Shown piece after piece: positions 23,281-35,200 of a DNA stretch of 37,380 nucleotides. The DNA is from Helochares maculicollis (Eukaryota > Arthropoda > Insecta > Coleoptera > Hydrophilidae). The notes under the pieces are model-generated. The model was not told the origin of the DNA and did not search any database. It saw only the letters and a list, made by a program, of their open reading frames with translations. The position numbers and the translations under genes are program-made. The DNA is taken from assembly GCA_033557835.1 (NCBI GenBank), contig JAWQRO010000515.1, positions 1-37,380 of the forward strand, in the 5' to 3' direction. The stretch's first letter is position 1; each line of letters begins with the position of its first letter.

Positions 23281-23882
23281 ATATACAAATGCAAGCACGT
23301 CTAATCTCTTCTACGGCTGAGACATACCTGAATAGAATATGGTTGAGAATGGAAATTTGAGTAAAGTCTGTTTTAAATATCGGTCAAAGCAAGACTAAAA
23401 ATAAGATAATTTCTGATTTAGAAGAATACATTCATGGCTAAAAGAAGATATAGTTGACATAGCTATGGTTTTGGTTTGGACAATAATAATTCATATATCA
23501 TCTAGTGTAATTTGCCCAAATGTACTTAAATTTACGTTGCCATGAGTGTTTTCTGTTAATGTCGCAAGAAGTTAAAAATTGTTGATAAAAATAATAGGGG
23601 CTCTGCAACACCTGGTTACATCCTTAATTAATTCTTGTGCAAAAAATATCTGTAATTACAAATAACATCTTGAATAAATTGATTTTCAGTTTTATTCATA
23701 ACAAATATCTAACGCAGATAATTATAAATTAAGAAGTTGCGTTGACTTAAACTTCAGAGGGCAAATACCAAGTAGTACGATGAGGACTCCATTTCAAGAT
23801 TTAATCATATATCTTGACTTCAATAACATTTTTGTATGATACAAAATTTATTCATGAAAACACGAGTATTGTTAATATGCTA
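23281..23882. other. Spacer between mariners E and F
   Basis: About 600 bases of AT-rich sequence with no gene or repeat that I can recognise. Confidence 0.5.
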
Positions 23883-25078
23883 AGTTGTTCCTTAAGTTTT
23901 CGGGTCAATAAGAAAGGGCGTTTCTACTCGCCTATGTTGGTACACTCTTCATATAAACATATACGAAGTTTCTTTTCAATCTGTCAATTCATGCCTTGTT
24001 TACAGGCCATTAAGTCACAGTATTTTTTGCAATGAAAAACTCAAATATCGGGCACTGATTGAATATTCATTTTTGGAAGGTTTAAAAACAAATTAAATTC
24101 ATGAACGAATTTTTAAAGTGTGTAAGGGCTCTTCGCGTTCAATTAGTACAGTAGAAAGATGGGTTGTTGAATTTAAACGTGGTCGTACAAGTCTTTTAAA
24201 CCGATCCACGTTAAAGCTGTCTAAAAACAGCAACAACACCAGAAATTGTAGAAAAAACACAGGATATCGAATTGGAAAATCGTCAAGTGGAAGCCTAAAG
24301 CATCTCACTGGGGAGTCTAAGCAACATTTTGACTGAAGTATTGGGTTTCAGAAAGCTGTTTGGACACAATGGGTGCCGCACTTCCAACCATGGAACAAAA
24401 CACATTCGAATGCGACTTTCTCAGCAACACTTAGACGGTTTTCGAAAGGATAAAGTAAATTTGGTGCATCAAGTCTTCATTATAGATGCGACTCGGGTCT
24501 ATCACCATGATTCTGAATCAAAACAAAAGGCTAAAGATTGGCGTGAAGCTGGTTCTTCGGTACCGAAACGAGTTCGTGTCCAGAAGTCGGCCAAGAAGGT
24601 GCTTGCATCAGTTTTTTAGAATTGTAAAAGGATTGTGGATTTCTTACAAAAAATAAACTCTGAATATTATTGCAATCTTTTAGACCAGCTGGACAGGAAA
24701 ACATTCGTAAAGAAGACCCGGTTTGCAGAAGAAAAAGTCCTTTTTCATCAGCACACTGCACCGTGTCACAAGATCATGTTGACAATGGCTGAAATTCATA
24801 AATTAAAGTTCCATCCACTATTCACTAGCGACTTCCATCTGTTTGCAGACCTAAAAAAATCATGCGTGGAAAGCGTTTTTCATCAAATGATGAGGTCATA
24901 ACATATGTGGAAGCGTATATTGCAGCCAGGTTCTCACTTCAGAGATGGAATTCATAAATTGGAATCTCGTTGGAACAAGAGTATTGATGTTCAGGGAGAC
25001 TATACTGAATAATAAAGTGTATTTCAAATCATAAAGTTATGTTTTTCTTATCGAACCTAAAAACTTATTGGACATACG
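23883..25078 (+). mobile_element. Mariner F, degenerate full-length copy
   Basis: Degenerate terminal repeats are visible. The left end contains TAAGTTTTCGGGTCAATAAG near 23893-23912. The reverse complement of the right end contains TAAGTTTTTAGGTTCGATAAG-like sequence near 25040-25066, preceded by TGTCC as the left is by TGTTCC. The exact ends are uncertain by several bases. The total of about 1.2 kb fits a mariner. It differs in sequence from mariners A/E, C and D. Confidence 0.75.
24032..25012 (+). pseudogene. Mariner F transposase, catalytic site lost
   Basis: The start codon at 24032 is followed by AAA where the family frame would need one more base; EKLKYRALIEYSFLEGLK is in the next frame, so a base was lost just after the ATG. 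A TAA follows after KTN. The helix-turn-helix region RSISTVERWVVEFKRGR and later QQHLDGFRKDKVNLV lie in different frames. The first catalytic aspartate is likely that of FIIDATRVYHHD. A TAG replaces tryptophan at ASVF*NCKRIV (about 24618). The second catalytic site reads FHQHTAPCHK, so the aspartate is histidine. The third region, HPLFTSDFHLF, lacks a block of residues that mariners have before SDFHLF. The C-terminus (DGIHKLESRWNKSIDVQGDY) ends at TAA 25010-25012. Confidence 0.85.
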
Positions 25079-25079
25079 A

Positions 25080-26462
25080 ATAGTTACGATTGAAGTCTGA
25101 CTTTGTGACTTAATTTGACTAATATGAAATATTGCTTATGTAATATCTTATGTACATCACATTTTCAGAACATGCGTTAGGACTATAACCATAAAAATAC
25201 AGTTAACTAAACCTTCTTGCTACAGTATACCTATTGTGAGATACAATATTAAATCACAGTAAGAATAAAACTTGCAAACCTTTTTGTAGTTCCACAAGGA
25301 ATGGTTAGCTGCGATGTCAGCAAACAACGTTATTTTATATTATATTTATTATAACCCTTGTAATTTGGGATATGGTTAAATTTATACTTCTGTTTAACCC
25401 CCTCGATAGTTATGGATCTGAAATACTCAATTATGAAAGATCGACACCTTTGAGAACGGTCGATATGATAATTAAATTTTAAATATTGTATTATCCAAGA
25501 ACAATTGTTTTTAGCACGACATTATCCTGCTATGGCTGCGGCAGATGTTTTTACATATTTAAAAATGAACTATTAAACTAATAATGTTCTGTAAAAGCGC
25601 TTTTTTATTCAATTTTGCAAATAAATCTAAAAATGAGACATTTAATGCTTTCATTCATAAACGACTAAACAATGCTTCCGTGGATAATTCATGCAACAGA
25701 TCAGTAATTTACTAAATGTATTATTAATATATTTTATACCCATAAAATAAAAATTGTGACTTAAAATCCTACAGCATTCTATCAATAAAAAATTATTTAA
25801 TGCGTGCTAAGTCAATGAAATGTTACTTTCTCCATTTCATATTTCCGGTTACAGGCGTCGGGACGCTCCGTGCTTAATATTTACACGTCATCGAGCAACA
25901 TAGCGCCCTCTTTCGTTTAGTAGAATGTGGCTTCATACAAGTTATGAACACAAACAGAGATTACAGCCGTTAGAGATAACATTTGTTGTGATAAAGAAGC
26001 ACACTTTTAACATTTGTTTATAGTTGGTAAGGTCGGGCACGAAAAGGCGCTACATGTATTGGTTGGACAAAACCCAGATATCTTCAGACTTCGATTATTT
26101 TTAAGTCAAGTAATATTTCATATAAAATTTTGATCAATTCAAGTCAATTTATATTCTTTCACTTACTTGCTGGATCAGCATAAAGAATCCTGCAGCAGAA
26201 CTATTTATGTAGTTCTCCGGATACTGCCTAACTTTTATATTATGTAAAAACAACTTTTAAATTGTTATAGAGGCGGAGATTTCACTTCATACTTTTAGAT
26301 AGTTTAAGGATAAGAAAACCATTCATTTGTCTTTGATGTATATTTACATTTATGAGCACATCCAGTGTAAAATTTTCTACTAAATAAAATATAAAAATGA
26401 AACTAGCTTTTAGGTCAAATGAACACATTTACAATACAAATTGTGGCAACTAATAAGAAAAA
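25080..26462. other. Intergenic stretch and Sobp 3' flank
   Basis: Mostly AT-rich. It should include the Sobp 3' untranslated region at its right end. A TTTATT at 25604-25609 (AATAAA on the minus strand) is a distant candidate for a polyadenylation signal. A GC-richer patch at 25845-25930 is noted separately. Confidence 0.45.
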
Positions 26463-27838
26463 TCACACAGAAAGGGTCTTTTTTGATTTTACGTTAATTT
26501 TACTTTTGATCTCTGATACTTTCTTTCTTTTTCGCAGCTGTTTGTCGCTGAAATTTGAAACATCGTCTACTTCATCTGCCACCAATTTTTCATTGCAATT
26601 TTTAGTTTCTGCATCTTCTTCACGTTGACTAGATTCCACTTTTTGAGCTGAGCAGTCCACCGAATCAGTTTGACTAGTACAAGTTTCGTCGTCTTTTGAG
26701 GGTTCTGATTTTTGATACGCTTTTATGAAGCTGGACACTGGAAGAGGGATAGGAATTGGAATTGGTACTGGCAAAAGAATGGGATAAGGAACTAAAACTG
26801 TGACAGGAGGTAGTAAATTAGAATGATCGGTTTGTTTTGTTTCTGGCATATTTTGTAATACTGGAGGTGATAAAAGAGGGTTGGAAACATTTTTGCGAAA
26901 CGAAAACTGTTTATTAAATGCGTGATGTTCTTTATCAAAAAGAGATGGTCTTTCGTAGTCGTCTCGCTCATTTTCAAACGAGTGTCGGTCTTTTTCCAAT
27001 GCTTGCTGATCCTTTTCAAAAAGATGTACATCCTTCTCAAAAGCATGTAAATCCTCAAAAGAGCGTCGTTCCTTTTCAAAGCCGAGCCTTTCGGTTTCAA
27101 AGTCTGCTCGATCCTTATCGAGCAATCGTTCTTTATCAAAACAAGGTCTTTCTAATAATTTATGAAGACTTCCGATTTTCTCTTTAAGTGCGTCATTTTT
27201 TATTAAGGAATTTTCCGCTAAATTTGAAGGACTATAGCGTACCCTTAAATCTTGGGGTCCGTCGATGGGAGATTTATTTACACTGGAACAAGTAGTGATA
27301 GTCGAACAACTTCTTTTTCGAGTTTTCTTTGATAACTTTCGGTGTCGTTTCGTCGATTCCACAGTTACATCACGAATCGGTGCCAGTAATTTCGATGGGT
27401 GCGTTAAGGTAATCAAAGGTAGGGGTGATGATTGCGGCTCAATTTCCATATGCTTAGATGATGAAGGGGGCGAAGAACTGCGGGAGCGTGGCGATTTGCA
27501 ATTTTTCATCCACAAATCTGGGGTAATAAGCCCTGTGTCCGTGTCGTCGTTTGCTAGATGTGGGTGCATTTCTAAATGCGCCCTTGTTTCCCTACAGAAA
27601 ATATGCATTTTATATTGGTTTAGACATTTATCTGAGCAGAATTGCAGCTGGGAAGCCCCATCTTGAAAATCCACATACGAAACCGTATGTCTTACGTGCC
27701 TACACCAGTCGCAAGTTTTGTTTTTCTTGAAATTCGCTCTCCTCGACTGGGAAAAACATAGTTCTGAACAGAATGTAGCTGAAGCCGAAGTAATGCCGGT
27801 TGCTTCCTCAACAGTTTTTCCGCACCAACCGCAGCCTT
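26463..27838 (-). CDS. Sobp: Sobp exon 3: zinc fingers to C-terminus
   Basis: This last coding exon supplies residues 74-531 of sine oculis-binding protein, a nuclear protein named for binding the Six-family factor So. The acceptor TTTATTTCAG ends at 27839, and AA completes a GAA codon begun in exon 2. Two FCS-type zinc fingers follow: C76/C79 with C97/C101 (EGCGWCGK, ATFCSELCF) and C116/C119 with C141/C145 (CDWCRHVRHT, LQFCSDKCLNQYKM). The family motif GLITPDLW is near 177-183. Basic clusters (KRHRKLSKKTRKRS, residues 237-250, and the C-terminal RKRKK) may be nuclear localisation signals. GPQDLRVR near 268 resembles a PxDL CtBP-binding motif. Residues 307-382 are about eleven FEK-type heptads. 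VTVLVPYPILLPVPIPIP at about 419-436 matches the family's SUMO-interaction-like segment. The stop is TGA at 26463-26465. Confidence 0.95.
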
Positions 27839-29072
27839 CTGAAATAAAACCATACTTTAATGTCAGTGTTAAAGAAAATTGCTTTCAGCTACGAACGTTA
27901 AGCTTGTTATAACGCACTACAATCATTAACTTGTACTACTATATACTTTAACTTGATTGTGCCCCTTCATGCGGATCATAGGCATTCCCGGAAGTTAGTA
28001 AAAGCGCCACGAAATTGCATAAAAGTCCCACGGTAAATGACGGTAGTTCTACGAAAATCTAATGGATAGTCAGTGTGTCGAAATAGGGTTTTTTCAATGC
28101 AGTAAATGAAAGTTGGAATAATTAGGTAGAAGCACCGTTTATTCCTGGTTATTTATGCAATCGTAAAACGAATACAATGAAATTAGTTGTATGCAATTTA
28201 TTTGGTTGTTTGTTATGTAAAAAGAAATTCCATGATTGTTAGGGGCGTGAATATACGTGCAACAATAGATGATCAATAATTAAAAGGGGTAAAGTCACCA
28301 GCTGCTATTCGCGGAAAGCTTTTCGGGTTGATAATTCTTGCCGGTCATGCTTTAACACTCAATTAATTTCACAAGGAAATCAAAGTGATTGGTAAACATT
28401 TTGCCTCGGTGGGTGGAACGAAGAAAATTTAATACCATCCAATAATACTCTATCGTGGATGCCTTGTGCTATTCTATTATTGAGTTCGTATTGTGACAGG
28501 CAGTTCTGTGGCAATATTAATGAGGGACGAATAAAAATGTTTAACCCATTACATCAATTTATCAGAAATACTATATATTTTTCGTAATTATTTGAGTCAT
28601 GTAACTTAAAACTCACCATTGCAATATTTTTTTAAATAATTGCTATCATTTTAGTAATTAAAACCCAAATTTAATTGGAATGGAAATGTACTGTATAGTT
28701 TCTATTTTAAAAATATAACTACCAAATGAACTTTGTTTAAACAAGCGAATTTTGAAGTAAATGCTTGTAGACAACTTGCATATTCTTTATAATAATTTTA
28801 CAAGAAGACGTGAAGTCAGTATGCAAGTATGTACCGTATCGAACTTGGGTTTAGCTAATATTACACACAGTCCAGAAATAGCTGTCTGTATTATCTTACA
28901 GATTCAGCGACTCCTTGGCTTAGTTTGTTAAGCCGATTAAGTTACCATTTTTAAGAATATTTATCGACACGAAATTCATGTGCCTTTTTCGTGTTGACAT
29001 ATGAAATGCTGAATAATTTTAAAACGGAGTTTTAAAAAATATATAGTACATAGCAGTCTAAAAGAAATGTAC
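27839..29072 (-). other. Sobp intron 2
   Basis: The donor CAG|GTACAT at 29073/29072 and acceptor ATTTCAG at 27839 enclose 1234 bases. The intron is in phase 1: G from exon 2 plus AA from exon 3 gives glutamate. The interior is AT-rich and shows no gene or transposon. Confidence 0.9.
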
Positions 29073-29208
29073 CTGCACTTTTGGGCGAATCCGGCCCCGA
29101 ACTGTTGCTATTGGAATGACAGTTTAGCATTCCTGGCTTAAGATCGTCTTTCCCTGCACCGTAGCCATACCATCCAAGGAGCTCATTCATTGTTGTCTCT
29201 GCGAATTC
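29073..29208 (-). CDS. Sobp: Sobp exon 2: conserved MNELLGWYGY block
   Basis: The exon runs from the acceptor TGTCTTGCAG (AG at 29210-29209) to the donor CAG|GTACAT at 29073/29072. It is 136 bases: 45 codons and one base of the next. The translation begins EFAETTMNELLGWYGY and continues GAGKDDLKPGMLNCHS to SPKSA. The first 16 residues closely match the N-terminal block of vertebrate SOBP, which I recall as nearly the same string; this fixes both the frame and the phase-0 junction upstream. Residues 29-73 of the assembled protein lie here. The linker to the first zinc finger is Ser-, Asn- and Gly-rich and much shorter than in vertebrates. Confidence 0.93.
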
Positions 29209-32200
29209 CTGCAAGACACACGGTTCTCAGTTAAAATACTTAATAGCTCGTTTAAGCTCGTTTCAGGATTTATTTAGAACCAACGCAAATGGTTGATTAC
29301 GTTCAAAATTTGCATACAAATTTATATAACAAAATGTAAAATGAGTAGTCGGTGAAATATTGTATAATATTCATTTTTTTCATACGTTCCGCTTTTAATA
29401 ATTTTGTTGCTATCGAATTACTATTATTTACAGTTTCCATTAATGCACTCTAATTTTTTTGTAACATGATATTATCCGTCATCAAAATGTTATTTCAATT
29501 ATCCGAGATACAATATATTATAAATTAATAAAGTGGGATTTGTATCCAGTGGGGAAATTGTTAAAACAATTATAGGCTAGCAAACTTTTAAATACATTGC
29601 ACGGTTTAAAAGCACGCGTGGCAATTCAATGCGATTAGAGTACTATAAAAAATACTAAACTAAGCTCTCAGCCAGCGTTAAACATATTTTACAAAATGGT
29701 TTAACCATTTAATCATGCTAAGTGTATTTCTCAACAACAAAGTAAATAGCTCATACTAAATCAATTTTGCAATGTGATGATGCTAAATTTTGACAGTAAT
29801 ACACTTTGTCGATGAATAACGATTGGGCTAGAACATCGTGTCTTTAAAAAAAACATCTAAAGGAGCAAAATAGTAAAATAAATCAGAAGCAAAGCATGAT
29901 AAACCATGATCAAAATGAAAGAAAAATAGTTATTGTTTTTGGTCTATTCGAAAAGATCAGGAAATGAAACGATTTGAGAACTTAATAGACTAATCGGGAA
30001 TGAAATTTCTTTCTTTTTAATTTATGCTATAAAAATATTATATCAAAGAATTAACAAACCGTTTATAACACACGAGTGATTTCTTTTTGTTCAACCAAAA
30101 ACATGTTGTTATTACATCTGGAATTGTAAATCCAACAAATGCATACATTTCATGAGATCACATAAAAATCTGCATGGAAATTATATTATACTGAAAATTA
30201 TCTTTCACTGTAGACAGAACACTTTGAGTTTTGTAATTAGAAAGTATAAACATTTTAAGTGTAAAGAATGCGTCCATGTCAAGAGTATATTTTCCTCGAA
30301 TAGAAACCTTGTGCATATAAAACCGTTAATAAAAACACTATTTAGTATTATAATAATTGAATATTGGGCTTCATTTTGTCTGCTTATCATATAGCAAAAC
30401 AGCTCTTAGACGCCATTACTGAAAGAGATGAAGAGATGAACTGGTTGTAGCTAGAGAAGTTTTGATATTTATATGAAAAAATGTGATAGTTATTTAGTAA
30501 AATTTTTAATAAGCATGAAGAATAAAAGGCAAAATATCTTTAACACCTAATTTTTTCCTGTAAGCTATTGGCGGGGCTTTGGTTAATGAACTTTAAAAAT
30601 GTTCCTTTCGATAGAGGAGAAAAATGGTTGATGAAATTAGAAATAATAAAAATCGTACATCGTTGAAATATACAAGAGTACATAAAGAAAAGAATTGTAT
30701 AAAATATTGTCTTTTAACAAACGATTAGTATATAAAAATTATTAACTAAAAATGAACAGTTTTACATAATTTGTAAAAAGACATAACTGCGGTATGTGCT
30801 ATGAGAGAATTGTTAATTTCGGAGAGTATACAACTTATTTTCTCATCGATAGCGTATAACATTTTTAAAATCTAGTTAACTTCATATATAAGAACCAAAA
30901 TACTTATGTACCACGCATTTACTCCAAAGATATTTGAACTTTTGAATTCTCATGTATCATTTTTGTTTTTGGAGAAATAATAGCCGTCAACCTCTGGTTT
31001 AATCGCTTTGACAAACAAATTTTTAAAATTCCTTTCTGCGAATTATGCGAATCTACAAAATTTCGTTCTTCTTGTTTCAATGGTTTGAGGTAGGCATAGA
31101 TAAGTCAACCAATCAGTCATAAATAAAATATTTCTACATATTATTTAAGTCTACATCATCATAAAAGTTTCCGTTTTGTATATGTATTTTTCTTGAGCGA
31201 TACAAATCTGTCATCATTTACTGGTCACTGGTTTGATAAGAATGATAAAATAGTTTTCATCGATGTCTCTTAGCAGTGGTACTTATTAACAACTACTCCT
31301 GCAGTAGCAAATAACCAATAATAACATTTTCTTGGATTGTCCAGAAACTAATTTTGTTTGTCTTTTTAAAGTTGAAAGCCGATATCTTTATAACCTTTAC
31401 TTTATGTACTATATATTTGTTCATTCTGCGATTTTTCTAGCAGTAACATTTTTGTTCGTTGCTGAACAAACTAATTCAAGTGATTTGCATCTACTGATTT
31501 AAAGTATAGATGTTAAATATTTTGCGCCGACCGAAACAAGAAATAATTAAAATGTGTAATATCTGGAGAATATGATGGGTGTAGCATCATATCCCTTCGG
31601 GACCGCTCAAAAATTTGGCTTGTATGAGGCCTCCCATTATCGTAGTGGGATACTGCAACCGTCTATCGATCAATTCTGGCCTTTTGTGTCTAAGCGAATC
31701 ATAAGATTTGTCAAACTGATGATATTACACCACATAATTGATCGGTATGTTATCCGGTAAATCCTAAAAATGATACCTTTAAAATCGCACCCTACAGTTA
31801 TTACATCTCCCTGTTGATCAACTGATGCCTTTTCTGTGTAAGTAAACCATGCGCTTCGTTCAGCTTTTTGCAGTCTGCAGAATCAAAGACGTTAACGCAA
31901 CATTAGAAATGTATTTCAATAAGAACAAGAGAAATAGGCTTTCGATATTAAGCTAAGACGTTTCAAATGATCATAAAGGGTTGCTTTCTACAAATTTTAC
32001 CTCTCGGCGCTCTCACGAGTTTATATTCGCCGGTTGGTTATGTCATACATATTATCAATACATATCGCATTTTTTCTTTCTGCATTTTCCACAGTAAAGA
32101 AGTAAAATATGTAGAATATGCTACTTTTTACTGTTTTTACTGTTCATATTTGATAGGACATCACCGCTTAGAGTTCATCTAACTTTTTCGCAAGGGCACC

Positions 32201-35200
32201 TTGCTGTATTAACTGTAAAAATATACAATAATCATGCGGTTAAAGTGTGAAATTGGATGTGAAAATTATAATTAAGTCCAGTATTAGAAGAACTAAATTA
32301 CTTCCCAAAAATCTATCATAAAAATTAATTAGGAAATTAACAAGTACAAATGAATACCAGAAAAATCTTCGCCTATTAGTATCTAAGCGTCTTTATATGA
32401 ATACTAGAGCTTCTTATGATTATTAATGCTTATATTCTAATTTTGCTCAAAATTAAAATCAAAAAACTACATCAAAATGGCATTCTAGCAATTTTTTGTG
32501 TTATAAGCACCCAACTTTCCTGCCTTGAACATTTAGAATGGTTAAAAAAATGTACATATATTTACCCTTCTTTGATGTTCCATTTACAAATAGCTACTCA
32601 ACATAGCATTGTACACGTTATGTAATAGAAAATACACAAAAAGTGCAAAGTATTAGTAATTCATATAATATTTACAGAAATAAGTAAAAATGAGACATAA
32701 ATTAGTTAAAACTTCAGGCCTCTTTGAGACTAGTATTATGTATATACCGGATAATTAAAGCGATATTATTTCAATTGTTATCAAGGGGAATAACTCGAAT
32801 ATTTATTATCGTAATTTACAAACAATTCGCGGAAGGAATTACTAATTAATAGCTTGTTGCCTGAAAAATCTTGTCGATGATGTTCAAAGTATATATTTGC
32901 AAATTCAGAACGTATTTACAATTGTCAAAATTGCGAAGATTAAACTAGAATATTTTTAAAATTTACTGTGAATAGAAATTCACGATTTGTTTATTTTTGA
33001 TGCAAAATAGTTTTCATATTATTCCACTGCGCAGTTCTCTGTACACTATCATTTAAACATGTAAAACAATATGACTACAATTTCTATGAAAATGAACCGG
33101 CGATAAAAAAAATCAAAGCAATGCCGAAGAAAAATTCACTTGTTATTTTTTATCGATATAGACAGATATTTTTGAAAATAATAAAATTAGTTCCATTTCG
33201 TCAAAATTTTCAGTATTTATTTTCGTAGCAACTATCGAATATTTTTTGTTTAAAGACAATACTATAGGCATGATTACCAATATTAGAGAACCAGGCACAG
33301 TAAATATTATAAACCTTGTGCAAAAAAAATGAAGGAATCCATATTGATTTTTATATTTAAATAAATTCGACCGTAAAATATATATGAATTACAGGATATA
33401 TATACTATAAGCACAGAACAGTACTAAATAATCGACAAATATTTAAAGAGAAAATATACCCATATTATTCAAATGAATTTTTGAAAAAGCTAAAATACGC
33501 CACGTTCTTAAGACACGCGGATATCATAGCAATCAAATACAATAATATCAAAAATTATCATTTTTCCTAATTGCAGCTCCGAACAACATTGAAGCTTGAC
33601 AAGAATGAAGATAATGCGACCTCTGTAAAATTTGCATAGTCTACAAAAAGAAAGCAGGATGCGTTTTTAAATACTATCGCGAATTAAATTCTGAGTAAAA
33701 AAATAAAGGATTGCATCTTGAAGTGTTATTAAATATGCAGAGTTGAGGAATAAACGTGCTCGAGCTTTAGAACAGCTATCGGTTACAGAAACTGCAACGG
33801 TGGTGCAGACTGATATTAAAATATACGACACGAGATACCGGATTATCATGTTACACGGCATAAGAGCAGCTCATGTATCACTCTCTATTAATAATTCCTT
33901 TAATTATAATACACAGTATTAGTTTTCCGTACAATTTGTTGCCTCTAATTTATATTTCACGAATACTGCTCTCTGGTTTGCTTCATGTGTTAATAAAAAA
34001 ACTGCGATTGTGAAGTCTCGGGTGACATGGTTTACGTACCATATCAATACCTTCCTTAAATTTATAACGAATAAGTTTTTATTACCTTTAACTGAAAGGA
34101 TTTAGTACTTAGAGTCTCACATTTTAGTATCAAGTTTTAATTACATATATTTCGAGCGAATTTTTTGTATTTTAATTAAAACAAAATTAATTTAATTATT
34201 TCATTATAGCTACTTTTGATTAATTTATTTTCAAGCTACTAACCTTTCAATGAATAATTTACAAAAAAATCAGTGAACGTCTGCCGGCAAAGCTGTACGG
34301 TGTATGTATAATTAGAGACGTTTTGAAAACAGACACCACAGTATCTGTTTACCCCGCCGAGCCCTTCTCGCATCCCTCACCATCAAGGCACACGTAAACT
34401 TATATGCCATTCTCTTGTTACATGAGTGTAGAGGTAGAGAATATATATTCAATGTGTTTGGCGGATCTGTTCGTATTTGTTTACCCCTTTTTACAGATTT
34501 TAATTTGAGAATGATTTTTTTCTGAATTTTTATACATACTGAAAACACGTTAAAATTGTGGGTTTCTCTAAGAGTGTTTGAAAATACTTGATATGTAATT
34601 AAAAAATAAAAAATAAGAGGAGAAGACTTTCCCCAAGTGGTTGTAACACAGATCTCCCTCGTAAGCAGACTCGTAGTCGTAAGCATAACCGGTATCGTCA
34701 AGTTACGGTAGCTCATCCAGGTCAGTCTCAATATTAATGCTATCTGCTAGTAGATGGGATCAGTTACAGCAGGCGAAATTGATAGCGAGTATCCGATATC
34801 TTTTTGTTTGCTCGTATTTTGTTCCGAGAAAACATAAAATTTATTTTTCAGCAAAATAAAGTACACCCATATTGGTTACGGATAAATATTTCTGATCATA
34901 CAGGTAAAATAATTTGATACCCTTTAATTATTTTATCGCAAAATGCATTAGGGCAGAGAGTTTGCAAAGCATAACATTTTTAAACTCGGCATCTGTACGA
35001 AATATCTACAATACTTTAACCTGAATCGAAGGCATTAATTTCAATACTATTCCCTAGATTCTACATTAACAATAATGCAAATGTTCTCTACATTGTGGGA
35101 GCTCATGTATAATATATATAATTCAGACGGTAACATTTGCGCTCGAATTGAATATTTACTAGAGGGTATTAAATGCTTGTTAGGAACAAACGCGGATAAT

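Noticed and set aside
26918..27187. Plus-strand open frame across the Sobp heptad region
   Set aside because: It is a shadow of the repeat. The 21-bp periodicity removes stops in several frames, and the minus frame carries the family motifs.
27265..27666. A 133-codon plus-strand open frame
   Set aside because: It is antisense to the Sobp zinc-finger and basic region; no homology or splice signals support it.
27672..27674. GTG at 27674 as the Sobp start codon
   Set aside because: The frame is open upstream through the first zinc finger to a splice acceptor, and an ATG with an adjacent in-frame stop is found in exon 1.
31572..31760. A 62-codon plus-strand open frame
   Set aside because: The opposite strand carries mariner catalytic motifs, so this is a shadow of relic G.
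34312..34731. A 139-codon minus-strand open frame
   Set aside because: It has low complexity, no recognisable domain and no splice context. The more protein-like reading at 34626-34746 is in a different frame.
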